Made by a program: the position numbers and the translations under genes. 64,000 nt of DNA from Acanthaster planci (taxonomy: Eukaryota > Echinodermata > Asteroidea > Valvatida > Acanthasteridae), in the NCBI RefSeq assembly GCF_001949145.1, contig NW_019091543.1, positions 192,345 to 256,344 on the forward strand, written 5' to 3'. Below the pieces are notes generated by a model. It made no database searches. It was given only the letters and a program-made list of their open reading frames with translations, and was not told the origin of the DNA. Position 1 is the first letter of the stretch, and each line of letters begins with the position of its first letter. Positions 51,941 through 63,561 of this stretch are shown here, piece after piece.

Positions 51941-52184
51941 TTATATATGGCCCATCTTCAGAACGTCTAAAGCCATTGATATGGTGGCACCTAGTCCTAC
52001 GAAGAAGCCGAGTGCACGTGATGGTTGCGGGAGTGGTGTCAAGTAGGCCACCGTATGGAAGAAACGAGAAATAACGAAGATCCGGAAATGCCAGGTAGCT
52101 GCAGACACGGTTGGATCCGTCAGAACATATAACAGGCCCACTATCAGAAACGGCGGGATGTTTTCCATGTCATTACGGTGGCAT
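51941..52184 (-). CDS. MGST1: MAPEG family (MGST1-like), last exon
   Basis: The final 80 residues, beginning CHRNDMENIPPFLIVGLLY and containing RFFHTVAYLTPLPQPSRAL, then a last hydrophobic segment. MAPEG proteins are small four-helix membrane enzymes of the endoplasmic reticulum and outer mitochondrial membrane. MGST1 conjugates glutathione to lipophilic electrophiles and reduces lipid hydroperoxides; the related PTGES makes prostaglandin E2. The RNDxEN segment and the TAYLTPLPQP-type segment favour MGST1 over PTGES. Acceptor TACTCACAG at 52187-52185 on the - strand; the exon completes a split codon. Stop TAA at 51941-51943. Confidence 0.82.
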
Positions 52185-55100
52185 CTGTGAGTAGAATTTA
52201 ATGAAACCGGATAGAGAAAACGAGGCTAGATTAATGATTCGGGTCCCTTAGGACCATCAATCTGTAGAACAGTTAAGACATGAAGCATTCAATGGTTCGT
52301 GTATTTGTATGTACATGTAGTAATGACTGTGACGTCATGTTTACTCATTTTTCTTTCATCTGTGGTTTGCTAATGAAAGATTCAAGAGCTATCAACCAAA
52401 AAATGACATTTCATAGGCGACGCAACTATACGGCATGGCATTGGGCCATCGTGTCGTGCCACGGCCACACTGTGCAGTGTTTCCGCCACGCACGTACGGC
52501 AGACCTGACGGCCGGGGTTGTCAAAAATCATCGCCCAACTCCTTGAACAAGGCTAGGTGATTATACCACCGATTTTGGCAGTCATTTCAAAAGCCTACAT
52601 TTATATCCGCGAGTATTTCGGTGTCAAATTCACATTGCTTATAGTGTGTGGAATCATGGAGGTAGTGGAATTAAGTAACCACACGAAGCTGTGGTTTCAA
52701 AATCGCGCAATTTTCGGAGCGGCATACTACTAGTACATACTACGACTAGTAAGTCACACGTCGCCGGTGGCGTTACGCTGTCTTCTTGTCCTCCTCCATT
52801 TGACTAAAAGTCGCTCCTTTCGTCGTTCTTCGCGTCGCATCGCCTTACATCGCATTGTGCATTGTGTTGTGCATCGCTTTGCGTGTTACGTCGCTCAAGG
52901 CACGACGCGATGCACGCATGACGCCCATTGGTCGAGTTCGGGCGGCCTGTCTTGAAACGGGTTTCTTGTTCTCGCGCTCGAACCGTCGGCAGGAACACGA
53001 CTCAAGAACACTGTTCCCGGAACAGGATGCACGCACCACCTCCTCGTCAGGGTTTTACTGGAACACACCGGAAAACTCTTGAGTTTTTTATTTTTGAACA
53101 GCCGCAAACAATATCGAGATGGCTCACAAAGCCGTGGACAATGGGAAATTGTACAAAATTAACAATAATAATTTTCCATAGCGAAGAATTGAATGTTCCT
53201 TTTTAAATAGAAAAGAATTCAGCCCAGCTTTCCAAAGTTCACTCTGAAAGAACGTACATGGATGCCGCCATGATGCATGTAATAACCGCTTGTACGTTCC
53301 CAGTGTTCGAGCGGCCGACTAACGAACAACAAATCGAGCGGTTCGTGAACATAGGAGAACAAGCCGCCCCAACTCAGCCTTTCGTGAACTACTGTGTTGG
53401 CCATGTGCTGATAGAGGGCACCTTTAATAGTTCCATCCCATTTGCTTGAAAATTTTCAGAGTACCAAAGTGAATACATTACGCTCACAGTTACGTCTGTA
53501 AAAGCTATTAGCGCTCCATTTGTTTGCACTACACTTTCTGGGTGCATTCGCGCGGTTACTCCTCTTAACACGAGTAGGATGCATGCACATTACACTCGGG
53601 TACTCCAGCCATTCGTGCGCGCAGGAGTACTCGTGTTTGTAGCTCGCTCAAACGCACCCTCTGGTTCAAAATGACGTCACACCTGGACATCAGGACCCGA
53701 GAAGTTTCTGGGCTTTTCTCAGTGACAGTCCCATGTTTGAGACCTGCACCTTGGTGGGCTGGTAGTCACAGCAACATGACTCCCTGTGGGATAACCTAAA
53801 CCCTAAATTTCCGTTGGCTTTAGAGTTCATGCCAATTTGGGTAATCTTTTAGACGTCATGGTAAGAGAATTTAAAGCCATCACTCATTAATAGTATGTCC
53901 TCTGTCTTTCTTTAGGTTTTTTTTTCTTGGCTTCTTTTTGGTTACAATTTCATTGCTGATTGACACCTGGGAATAAATCGAAGGGAATCAAGCCACAGTC
54001 GTCTCGAGTCCATTTTTTGCCTGGTTTTGCGCCTCCTATCCTCCTTAATTGGCGGACGGATCTCCACCCTCCTGACAACGGCAGAAGGACTGGACCGCTA
54101 CAATAAGTAGAGCTAGAGGTGACGCCAGGGTGCGTGGCTGTAACGGTCAGTCAGCATCGATTTTCGAGCGGGCAGCTCCAGGGAACAACTCCTTGTCCGT
54201 TCGTGAGTACAGAAGCGTATAAGGGCCACTTGCAATTTTTGAGTTTCTATCTTGCCGCGGCGACTTTAGCCTTTCGTCAAGGCCTTCGCGGCTGTGTTTA
54301 TGTGTAACTACAAAGCGGCTGGACCAGAGACTACATGCACGAGTGGCGCAGCCACGAGGCCTTTCAGTCTAACTTGTCAGGAATTTCTTATGTGTTTCAG
54401 TATGTTGGGGTAGCAAAAATCCCAACCAATCCTAATCGAGGGGGTCAGCACACATTAACCCTTTTTTGCAAATTGAAAGTATACGAAAGATGGCGAGCGT
54501 GCCAACTGTGTCGGCGGCCGTGAGTGCAGATCAATTGTCTGAGCAGTATTTGTTCTGTTCAGTTCATTCATTTTATTTCCACTTATTCCTGTCAAAACAG
54601 TGAATCCATTAGCACGTTTAAATAAAGCAAGTACTCGATAGTAAGTGGAGGAGGTCTCTAAAAAGCAGGGCTTGTAAACCGGGGACCCCCTGGGGATTGT
54701 GTGCATATAGATTGTGCTCATTACATTTACATGATAGTTATTACAAAAGAAGTACACAATATTTTGGACATTTCTTTAGAATACGCTGCAGCTGGAAAAC
54801 TTCACCTTGCCGAGTTTATACCGTTGCATCGTTAGGCTATTGAGGCATCTGTACGCGGGCGTGACGGGATATGGTAAGAGCTCCATATTTCAAGCACTGC
54901 CGTTTTGCTTTATCCATTCAGCCTTGATGAACTACTTGCTGGTGTTATTCTAACGTCAGAACCCTCCCCCACCAACAAGCATCATAGCTGTCATCTCACC
55001 GCTTATTGTCTACCCTCATTGAAAAACCAGATAGCCGCGTCTGTACCAAGAATTTTGTGAACTGTCCGGGTTATATCGGTCGGAATACTCCCAAATTACG

Positions 55101-57670
55101 AAGCAGGGTCGAACAGAATGGAACATGTTTTGATAAATGGAAAGCATTTTTTAATTGAGCGTGTTTTAAAGCGAATGTCATTTTTTAAAAGTTCGTATTT
55201 GAGAAATTTGGAGTAGATTTTTCAAAAGCAGAATGATATTTTAAGGATTTAATAGATTTTTTCTAGATTCCAAGAAATTTTCAAAACCGTAAATTTGTAC
55301 AAAGCCAAAATTGTTCAAGATTGAAACGAATTGTTAAAGTCGAAACTTTTTTCAGATTTAAATGCTTTCTCAGATCAGATGATTTCTCAATTCAGATGAT
55401 TTCTTAATTCAGATAAAATGAGATTTCCGTAAAATACATAAGCCGCTACGTTGTAAAAAATGTCTAAATTTCGACAAAAATGTTTACATGGTACAGGTTT
55501 TGTTCTATTTTTAAAGAATGACGAACTTTAAAAATTCATTCAATCCTAGAGATTACGTTGAGAATATAAAAATTCACTCACTTTTTAAAAATTCACTCGA
55601 TTCGGAATCTAAAAAAAAGAAATGAGATCCTTAAGATTTTGTTCGGTTTTAGAAATATAGCCTAAACTTCTAAAATACAAACTTTTAAAAATGACATTTG
55701 CTTAAAACACATTAGATTTAAAACTAAAATGCATTCTGTTTATCAAAAATACGTCCCAATTTTTCGACCCTAATGCTACTTTGTAGTGGATGGTGTACTC
55801 CGACCGGTATACCACGGACATTCTTGGTAGGCCTACAGACGAAGCCGGAAATGCCCAAACATTACCGATACCATCCAAATGGCCTTTTTCTTCTCCCTTT
55901 ACTCATTTGGCTACCAATTTTATTCATTTTAATCTTTGTAACAATTTTCACAATTTTGAGCAGTATTAAAGAAGAAGTGTTGACGTTAAACTGAATTTAA
56001 TATGGACAGGAAAGTTCTGAATAGTTCGACTATTCCCGGAAATCTGGAGGAGTGTTCGTCACATGGACATTTGGCGATACAAGGCTCCTGATAAGAAGAG
56101 TAGTCAGAATCATTGGGTATGGTATCCAGATTGAGTCTTAATATGCAGCGATTTGAGCTAGTGTTTAGCTAACTCGCTAAGTAACGAGATAGTAACGAGA
56201 GTTACGAAATAGTAACTCAAACATTTGTTTCTGCAAGTGGCCATTATACGCCTCCGTACGTGAGTATAGCTCCCGAATAGTTTAGATTTGGACGAGTTGT
56301 ACTCTTATTATAATTTTTCTTATGATGAACACCCCTTCAAGTAATATCCAGCCTCGCTAGCAACAGAAGTTGTTCATTGTAAATATGGAGACTGTGGAGA
56401 TAATACTTCAGAATAAATCAGTTGTGTGTAAGTGTAAGTCAATCCAATGGCTCTCTATCATTCTTTTTGATAACGGCTCCCTGTCCTAAGGAAGACGTTA
56501 CAATTCTTTTAGGGTTTACTGTTTCAATTCAAAATTGATGGTTTGCAGTCTAGGAAAAGACATCTTTCAGGGTTTTAACTGTTTCAATTCAACTTGATTA
56601 TTGCGCCCTCCAGAGAGAAAGTCTGGAAGCGGGTAAGCAAATGATTAGTCTATTTTCTACGCAAAAATCAGCCAGGTACGAGACCCACTTTTAAATTACA
56701 CCATTGGCGTTTATCGTGACCTTTATTTTCACGCTGTAACGCGGCCTCCGGTCGAGTTAAACTCAAATAGCCGAAACCATACACAGTTTACAAGCGTGGA
56801 TAATTGCCAATAACTCTGTTTTATAAATGTGCCCTGAAGCTCGGAAAACTTTTAAACACCAATATATTCCGCGAGCCAGTTCTGGGTATTGCTCGATGTA
56901 TAATTTAGTAGTTATGAGACGTATGATATGCTTTTTTACCCTCGTGTGGCGATTGTTTGATCTTAAAACTCTGAGTCCCTACCACAGAAATTATTTCTCA
57001 ACCTGATTCATTGATGTTATCTCGCTTTTGTATTATTATTACCTTTTTCCGCGTTCTATATCCTCGTCCTTTCGGAAGGCTTTCTCTTTATCGCCACGCA
57101 CATCTTCGGGGTTTTCAACAACCTGTTGTAACATTTTGGATGGCAAAGATCAGGATTTTTTCACTGTCACGTAATCTTTGTTTATATATATATTTTTTCT
57201 GAACATAATTTCGGTATTAGCAAATATTGGGGTTACATGTAGTTTCAAATTGTTCATTTTTTTTTAATCTTGTTATCATTTCCGTCATATATTTTCAACG
57301 GGAGAATTGTAAGTAATGGTGGCTTAAGGATGCAGTTGTGATGGGATACAAACACAAACCCGTCCAGTCTCCTTCGGATTATTTTCTGTCTGAGAACCTA
57401 ATTGCTATGTGCGCATGAGATGTCCTTGCGCTTTTCTCAAGCTTGTGCTCGGTTTACCATGTTTCTGTGGTCCATATACTTGTCACGTCAATCACTGGCT
57501 TGGTTAGTCTCCGTCTTGTATAATTACGATGTTACATGCGAGACTGAGATTCAAAATTGGATTTCGCGAATTCGAAGACAACAAAGATCAGAAACTCTTG
57601 TTGCTGTGTGTAAATTACCCGCGCAGAAGTAAAGCAAATGTGTTACATACATGACACTAATGGTACTAAC
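52185..57670 (-). other. Intron(s) of the MGST1-like gene
   Basis: 5.5 kb. The expected middle exon (about 90 nt, starting on a codon boundary and leaving two bases) was searched for by eye and not found; it may be highly diverged or missing. The stretch 52400-54500 is richer in CpG than the rest. It contains the antisense RecQ-like fragment (54490-55030) and an AT-rich stretch (55140-55760) with short direct repeats, for example TTCAGATGATTTCT (55375-55414). Confidence 0.5.
54490..55030 (+). pseudogene. RecQ-like helicase fragment (broken)
   Basis: 54780-54950 translates to a frame containing HLYAGVTGYGKSSIFQALPF, a Walker A motif of the RecQ type (TGYGKS). After a stop (54951-54953) the same frame goes on with SIIAVISPLI, the next RecQ helicase block. 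A possible first exon ATGGCGAGCG... (54490-54519) ends at donor GCC/GTGAGT and joins in frame to an acceptor TTTCTTTAG at 54779. The helicase is cut off after about 80 residues, so it cannot be functional. RecQ-like genes of this style are multi-copy in some invertebrate genomes and may travel with transposons (inference). Confidence 0.55.
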
Positions 57671-57793
57671 CTTTCGCCTCAATCTGTATTGGGAAACATA
57701 CAGTGACATGAACATCATTTTCAGAGTGACGGCGGTAGCGTACCACGCAAAGAGGCAAAATACCTCATGCTCGAAAGACAGGAACGAGGCCAT
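57671..57793 (-). CDS. MGST1: MAPEG family (MGST1-like), first coding exon
   Basis: 41 codons: starts MASFLSFEHEVFCLFAWYAT, includes LKMMFMSLYVSQYRLRRK and ends at donor AAG/GTTAGT on a codon boundary. A short N-terminus, a first membrane helix and a basic loop after it match the first MGST1 coding exon in length, phase and pattern. The start context CCAAGATGG is strong and overlaps a YY1-like motif, typical for a short 5' UTR. It lies 5.5 kb upstream of the last exon on the same strand, a normal distance here. Confidence 0.75.
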
Positions 57794-60700
57794 CTTGGTC
57801 GAGACTCGAACTGCCGGTGCCCTTTTACCCCTTCATAGAATACAACAATGCCTGTATATATAGCTTGCCACTATCGTTAAGTTTAAACACCACACTATTA
57901 TCATTGCACCATGACCTACATGAAAGATGATGACCGAAAGATATCCAAATAAGGTTACTTTATATATTTCATGTATTTTTTATGAATTGTTCACACAATA
58001 AAGTAGGGCAGGGTGAATAACAATGACAGATTTTGCAAACGTTTGCAGCTCTTTGGAAGTTTTTTTAAAGCCCAGTTGGGCGAAGAGTTTAATCCGACCC
58101 GGATCTGACATAATTCCAACTTACTTTAATAAGAACGTGACAGGCAACTTAACGTGTCACTAACTTCATTTTTTTTCTATGCGACAAGACAGCAAAGAAT
58201 TCAGGCATGGACAACACAAGTTTACTTTGTGTACCGCCAAAGCAGTTTATCGTCTGACGACTTAACATTTCAATTAACACTTGTTTTTCCGGTTGTTGCG
58301 ATCCACGAAAAGCACTGTTATATATCCAACGCCCTCGGACCGCTGCGATCCGCGGAGGCCGAGGCTTCATTTCATGAACAGTTCGATCCGAGTCGTGCAC
58401 CATTGTTTTGTCTCCAGTCCTTGCAACCCACAAAACACAATTACACATCCATCAAAGCCTGCTTTTCGGCATCACTCGTGCCGTGAAGAACAAACGTTTG
58501 TACTGCACGACTGTTAACAACTCAAACTCCAGGATATAAAAATATCCAGCTAAAATTATCCAAACAGCTGGTATCATGGTTGCCATGGGTGACGAGTCCT
58601 CTAAACCACAAATTTCTTGAGATTAATTTACAAGCAAAGTCAATAGTAGCTATATCCAGTGACGAAAGCCGGGTATTGTGACTGCATGATATTCGTGTGT
58701 AAAAGACTGTTTCCCGACAATCGCTTACAACCCTCAGGAATGCTTGTTGTGTTAATTAAATTTGGGGGATGTTACCGGTTGGATCCAAATAAACCCTAGG
58801 CATATGACGGCGTACAAAATGAAATTCCGCTATATGGTCATTTGTGACCGCCGCTAAATACCCTAGGCATAGGGACTGGGTGCATTTAGTAATATACACG
58901 TATTATATTAGTGGCATCCCGCAACAGGGTGACCAGATTGAAATACGGAGCGCCCGAGGGGTGGGTGTGGGAGGGGTGTCATGGGGGTACCATCAGATTG
59001 GGATAGGAAATGGGTGTAATGCTGGGGGCTATGGCGCAAATATTACATAACAGCTCAAAAATGGCATAATGAAATATCACTTCCATGGCAGAGGGAATGT
59101 AAATTAGAAAGCCGTGTCACAGTTGGTCCGTTTTAGACAAGCAAATACTAAGCCCAACAACATCACCTGACAAGTGATGTCAAAGGTTGACATCTGAACG
59201 TCGCAAAGGGGAGCTGACAATATGAGTGGGCACTGTAAGCTCACCAACGCGTAGGAAAAAATAATGCCCAGAGGAAGGCAGAACGGAAAAGCTTTATTCT
59301 AACTGACACACACTGATTGTAAGGCTGGGACGGAAAATATCCAATGTAACAGGTCGGCGTGCATCCCGACGGCTGTTACACCGCCGACAGCCAGCTATCC
59401 AGTGGACCTCTTCACTAATAAATCATAATTATGCACGCATGCGCACAAAGGTACATGTATACTGTAAGTACATAGCTTACCATTGAACTTAGCCTTGATC
59501 AAGGTGTGACTGAAAAAATTCAGAGACATTTGCCACTGCCGAATCTCTCAACACCTCAGACGCATCAATACAATACACATATATCACCATCACTTATTCT
59601 GCATGCATCTCAACTCAAAAGGGTGACGATTTGTTGTCTATATATGACAACGATAACGATATCTGACGGTAATGATGACGATATCGATGACGATATAATA
59701 ATCGATGGTTCAATCTACGTAAAAGAAAATTAACATCTAATCACTAAACTAATCTCAACTAAACTTAATAAGCAATAGTTAAAGCTACGCATAATTTGAA
59801 TCGAATTACTTGTAGCAAGGTGTAATTCTCATACAACAATTCCTAACTCATTCATTTATACTCATTGAAAGGGAATAAAGAACACTTACGACATTGAGCT
59901 TATCCAAGAACAAAAAAGGCAAATTCCCTTATTCAACTTCAAAGCTGCAGAAGCTGACGTGGCGAATGACAAAATGACTGTAGTATTACATTATGTGCGT
60001 ATATATGAGAGAAGACCCAACAAAACTGAATCATAATATTGAATCTACTGAGCAAAGGTATTTGGGTCAACTGGCTAGAGCCACCCGGGTCAGGTCTATG
60101 GAGGGCCATGCGGAGGGTCAAAGGGAACCAAATGTTGGTCAATTTCCGTGCAAAGGGTTCTGCATATGCAATACATGTACTTGAATTTAGTTAAATTGAT
60201 AAAACTTATTTAGATGGAATTATTAACAACAACCAGGTATATAACAGATACTGATAAGATTCTATTAGTTCATGTTTTGAAATGTTTGATCAATAGATAA
60301 GCTGGGTAATTTTAATGATGCGGATTTTACTCGCTGTTATGTATTGAACATGTTAAGGATTATAATACATGTATATAGCGTTTACACTTTTCTCTAGATC
60401 CAAAAAAGCGAATAAGGGACTAGACGTTTTTGAGTGAAAAATCACTCTGAACTCATATGGGTAAAGTCTGAAAAAGAACCCCTTCCAATGGATACTTGAC
60501 CACAAAACATGGAACTACCGTGTCTGTTGGAGTGAAGAAATCGAATTCGTCTGGTCCCGAGTTTCAATCAGCGGACACAAATTTTCACTTGGATAGAGTA
60601 TTTGGGAGAAAATTTATGAAGGAATGGTCCACCAAATAGTCAGTTGGTATGAGGATGTACATGTACGTTCAATTGCTATACATATAAGAAAGTGTGAGTA

Positions 60701-60808
60701 CCTGTATGTACTAGGCTATGTCTCCTCAATAATAAATATGGGAGTACTTGTTGTTTTTATGTACAGAAACATTTATAATTAGTAAGCACCCAAGTTTTGT
60801 TGTCAACC
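57794..60808. other. Unassigned region
   Basis: No gene recognised. Open frames on both strands at 58149-58517 overlap each other and show no family likeness. A G-rich stretch lies at 58940-59030, and a GATGACGATAT-type simple repeat at 59650-59705. Confidence 0.5.
59650..59705 (+). repeat. Degenerate GATGACGATAT repeat
   Basis: Short AACGATAACGATATCTGACG- and GATGACGATATCGATGACG-like runs. Low complexity. Confidence 0.5.
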
Positions 60809-63561
60809 ATGGACCCGGTGTGTACAATCAAACGCAACCGACAACATAAAGACATTGACAAGTTCACATACTTCTTCTGTCAAAGCAGTGCGGGAGAACT
60901 TCTTGTAGCATCCATCAAAGGGAAGGCCAGAGCATGTCAGGTTGGTCAGCAGCGAAGAAAGCTTGCTGACACCAGATATGTGGGTGTACTTGAGAGACTA
61001 CCATCTTTCTCAGAGGAAGACTTCATTGCACTAGAAATGAGATGGCACAAAACATGTTATTCAACATCCAGCCCTGAGGGCAAATTAGACAGATTAAGAA
61101 AGCAACGACAGGATCATTTGGATGCATCAACAAGTGCTGACTCAGCCCAGTGTTCAGTGTCTTCAGTCTCAACTAGACGAAGTTCTAAGTCAGCAATCAA
61201 CTGGACGCTCTGCATGTTTTGCCAAGAACAACGCAGTAAACAGGTCCCCAGAGTACAGACACTATAAAAGTCGGCAGCCTTGATTGAATTTAGCAAAAAT
61301 GATCCCGTAATGTGCATAACACTTTCAGGCATCAGTGACTTGATTGCAGCTGAAGGCTGTTATCATCTTGTATGCTTGAGGGGATTTGAGAGAAGGTCTT
61401 CAAAGGTCAAATTATTTGATGATCCAGAGGAGCCGAAGAGGGATGAATGGATGATGAAACTGTGCCGAGACTTGGGTGTAGGGTTGTCTCGTGGTCATGT
61501 TTACTGCATGAGCGATGTATGGGAGAGATACCAAGGTATGTGTGCTGAAAGGGGTACTTCAATCCCACTAAGATATCTATCTCGGAGAACAACCTTCTGT
61601 GACAAGGATCAACTTCTGGTTTGACAACAGGCTAGTTACGTTCATACACTTAAGGCAAGGTTTCTCCTAATGTATCCTGGTGAGAAGTCTGACTTCAACA
61701 TTTCCAAGATCCTTACAAAATCCCGTCAGCAAGAAGTGTTATCTTCAGATTCACAGATGATGAAGAGGACACCACAATAAGGATGACACAAGGCAATATC
61801 TTTCAAGACATGGTTCATGTGGCCCTTAGAATCAGGGAAGATCTACTTGACACCCCTGGGCACTGCAACACCTGGCAAGACCTTGACCAAAAACATGTGG
61901 ATGAAGTAATAACGAACAGCCTCTATCTGTTTCTACGCTTGCTTTTGGGGGGCATTGATATGGTGCATTCAGGCACTGAGGAAGACATCAAGCGAAATGT
62001 GTGCCGCATTGACCTAGACATTGTATATGCAGTTTTCAGTAGACGGAAGTTGACACAGAAGCATGTTGGCTTAGGTCTTGCTCGTCACCAAAGCAACCCG
62101 CTCTTGTTGACTTGTTTCATGCTGCCAACCATACCATTAGTATTAACACAGTGCGAAGAATTGACACAACCACAGCCCATATAACATTCTTGAGAGGTTT
62201 GTCACGAATGGCAATGTCTACATACCAGACAATATCACATAAGAGAGAATGATCCACTGCTCCTGTGACAACATTGACGTATTGGGGGCAACAATAGATG
62301 GAAAGAACACATTGCATTGCACACAGATGATGGTATGGCAGAGAGGACCAGCTCCACAACAGACGCCAGGGTATCTAGACAACAAGCGAATCCTGGGGTC
62401 AAGAGCTATCAAACCAAATGCACAACAAGAGTTCCAAAGACTTGATCGTGCTGTCCTGCCTTCAGGCCAAAGATCGTCACCTCTATTCAGCAGTGGTGTG
62501 GAAATTTAGGAAGAGTTGTTCCCCGACAGTTGTGATTAGAGGAAAATAGCAATTGCTAAAGACTTAGCTCGGGTAGTGTCCCGTGTACATGATAACGGAG
62601 AGGAACAGTCTGATGCTGGTTGGAGAGCATTCAACGGGGTCACCAGTACAGTACTGTCGACCCCCTGTCACAATAGCAGGGATGCTACCAATTCTTCAGG
62701 CACCAGCAGATGACAACAATACACTTTCAACTGTGATCAACCACTTCATGAAAATTTCTAGCCACGTTGGTCAGGAGTACACCATTATAACGGCTGACTA
62801 GCCACTTTACAGTAGAGGCAAGGAACTTGTATGGGCCAATCCGAAGTTTGAAAAAGTAATTTTTCTCCTGGGAGGACTGCATGTCTGCTTCAACTTCTTG
62901 AAGGCCATTGGGCAACACATGGAAAATGCTGTTCTTGACGACCTCTGGACAGAGTCAGTTGTGTATGCTGCCAACACTACAGAGACCATGCTTGAAGGTA
63001 AAGCATACTACCATGCCATCAGCTTGCGTATGAGGCTCGGTGGCACATCAAATGGTCTATGTTTGAATCCTGGCTCGTTGAAAACGGTCACATACGTGAT
63101 GCAGAAGTCAGGCAACATGCCCACAACGTGGCTGAGTTGTTCAAAAAGAGCACTTGTTGTGGCACTGAAGACCTTTCCAAAACAGTAAAGCTACTGTCAT
63201 ATCTTCTGCATAAAGCATTCAGAACCTGATCAAAGGGTTCAACGACAAGCACCTTGACGATCCCAACTTTAGCCTGTGGTTAACATACATGGAAATTGTA
63301 GAGACCCTTCTTGACTTCATTAGAGCTGAGTGAGACGGTAATTGGATTCTTCATATTGAAGCATTTGCCGCAGTGTTGGCACGGCTTACCATTTATGACC
63401 ACACAAACTATGCACGATGGGGACCTGTGTACCTCGCAGATATGAAACATCTAGAGAAATCAGCACCGGAGGTCCATGCCGAGTTAGTAAGTGGTAATTT
63501 TGTTGTGAAGAGATCACAAAGGCGCTTTAACCAGGTTCCAGCTGATCAAGCCACTGAGTGA
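60809..63561 (+). pseudogene. Uncharacterised repeat-borne protein, broken
   Basis: About 2.75 kb of continuous coding-like sequence without introns. ATG at 60809 in a good context. The first frame is open to TAA at 61265, goes on in the same frame to TGA at 61622, shifts by about 61783, returns to the first frame at about 62249, shifts again at about 62583 (in-frame TAG at 62799) and once more before 63373. Blocks in order: RWHKTCYS; GCYHLVCLRGFERRS; CDNIDVLGATIDGKNTLHCT; ADxPLYSRGKELVW and FLLGGLHVCFNFLKAIGQHM; NYARWGPVYLADM; GNFVVKRSQRRFNQV. I recall the same order of blocks in multi-copy uncharacterised proteins of cnidarians and lancelets, but cannot verify it here. Early Cys/His pairs suggest zinc binding. 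Probably a dead transposon-type ORF. Confidence 0.6.

Noticed and set aside
53030-53107. Candidate middle exon for the MGST1-like gene on the - strand (DEEVVRA-like peptide)
   Set aside because: The frame that resembles the family has a stop right after the only acceptor, so the phases do not work.
55773-55994. Hydrophobic 73-codon frame as a small membrane protein
   Set aside because: No start context, no splice partners and AT-rich surroundings. Hydrophobicity follows from T-rich codons.
58149-58517. Overlapping open frames on both strands as a gene
   Set aside because: None shows a family motif, and both strands being open reflects base composition. No splice sites support either.
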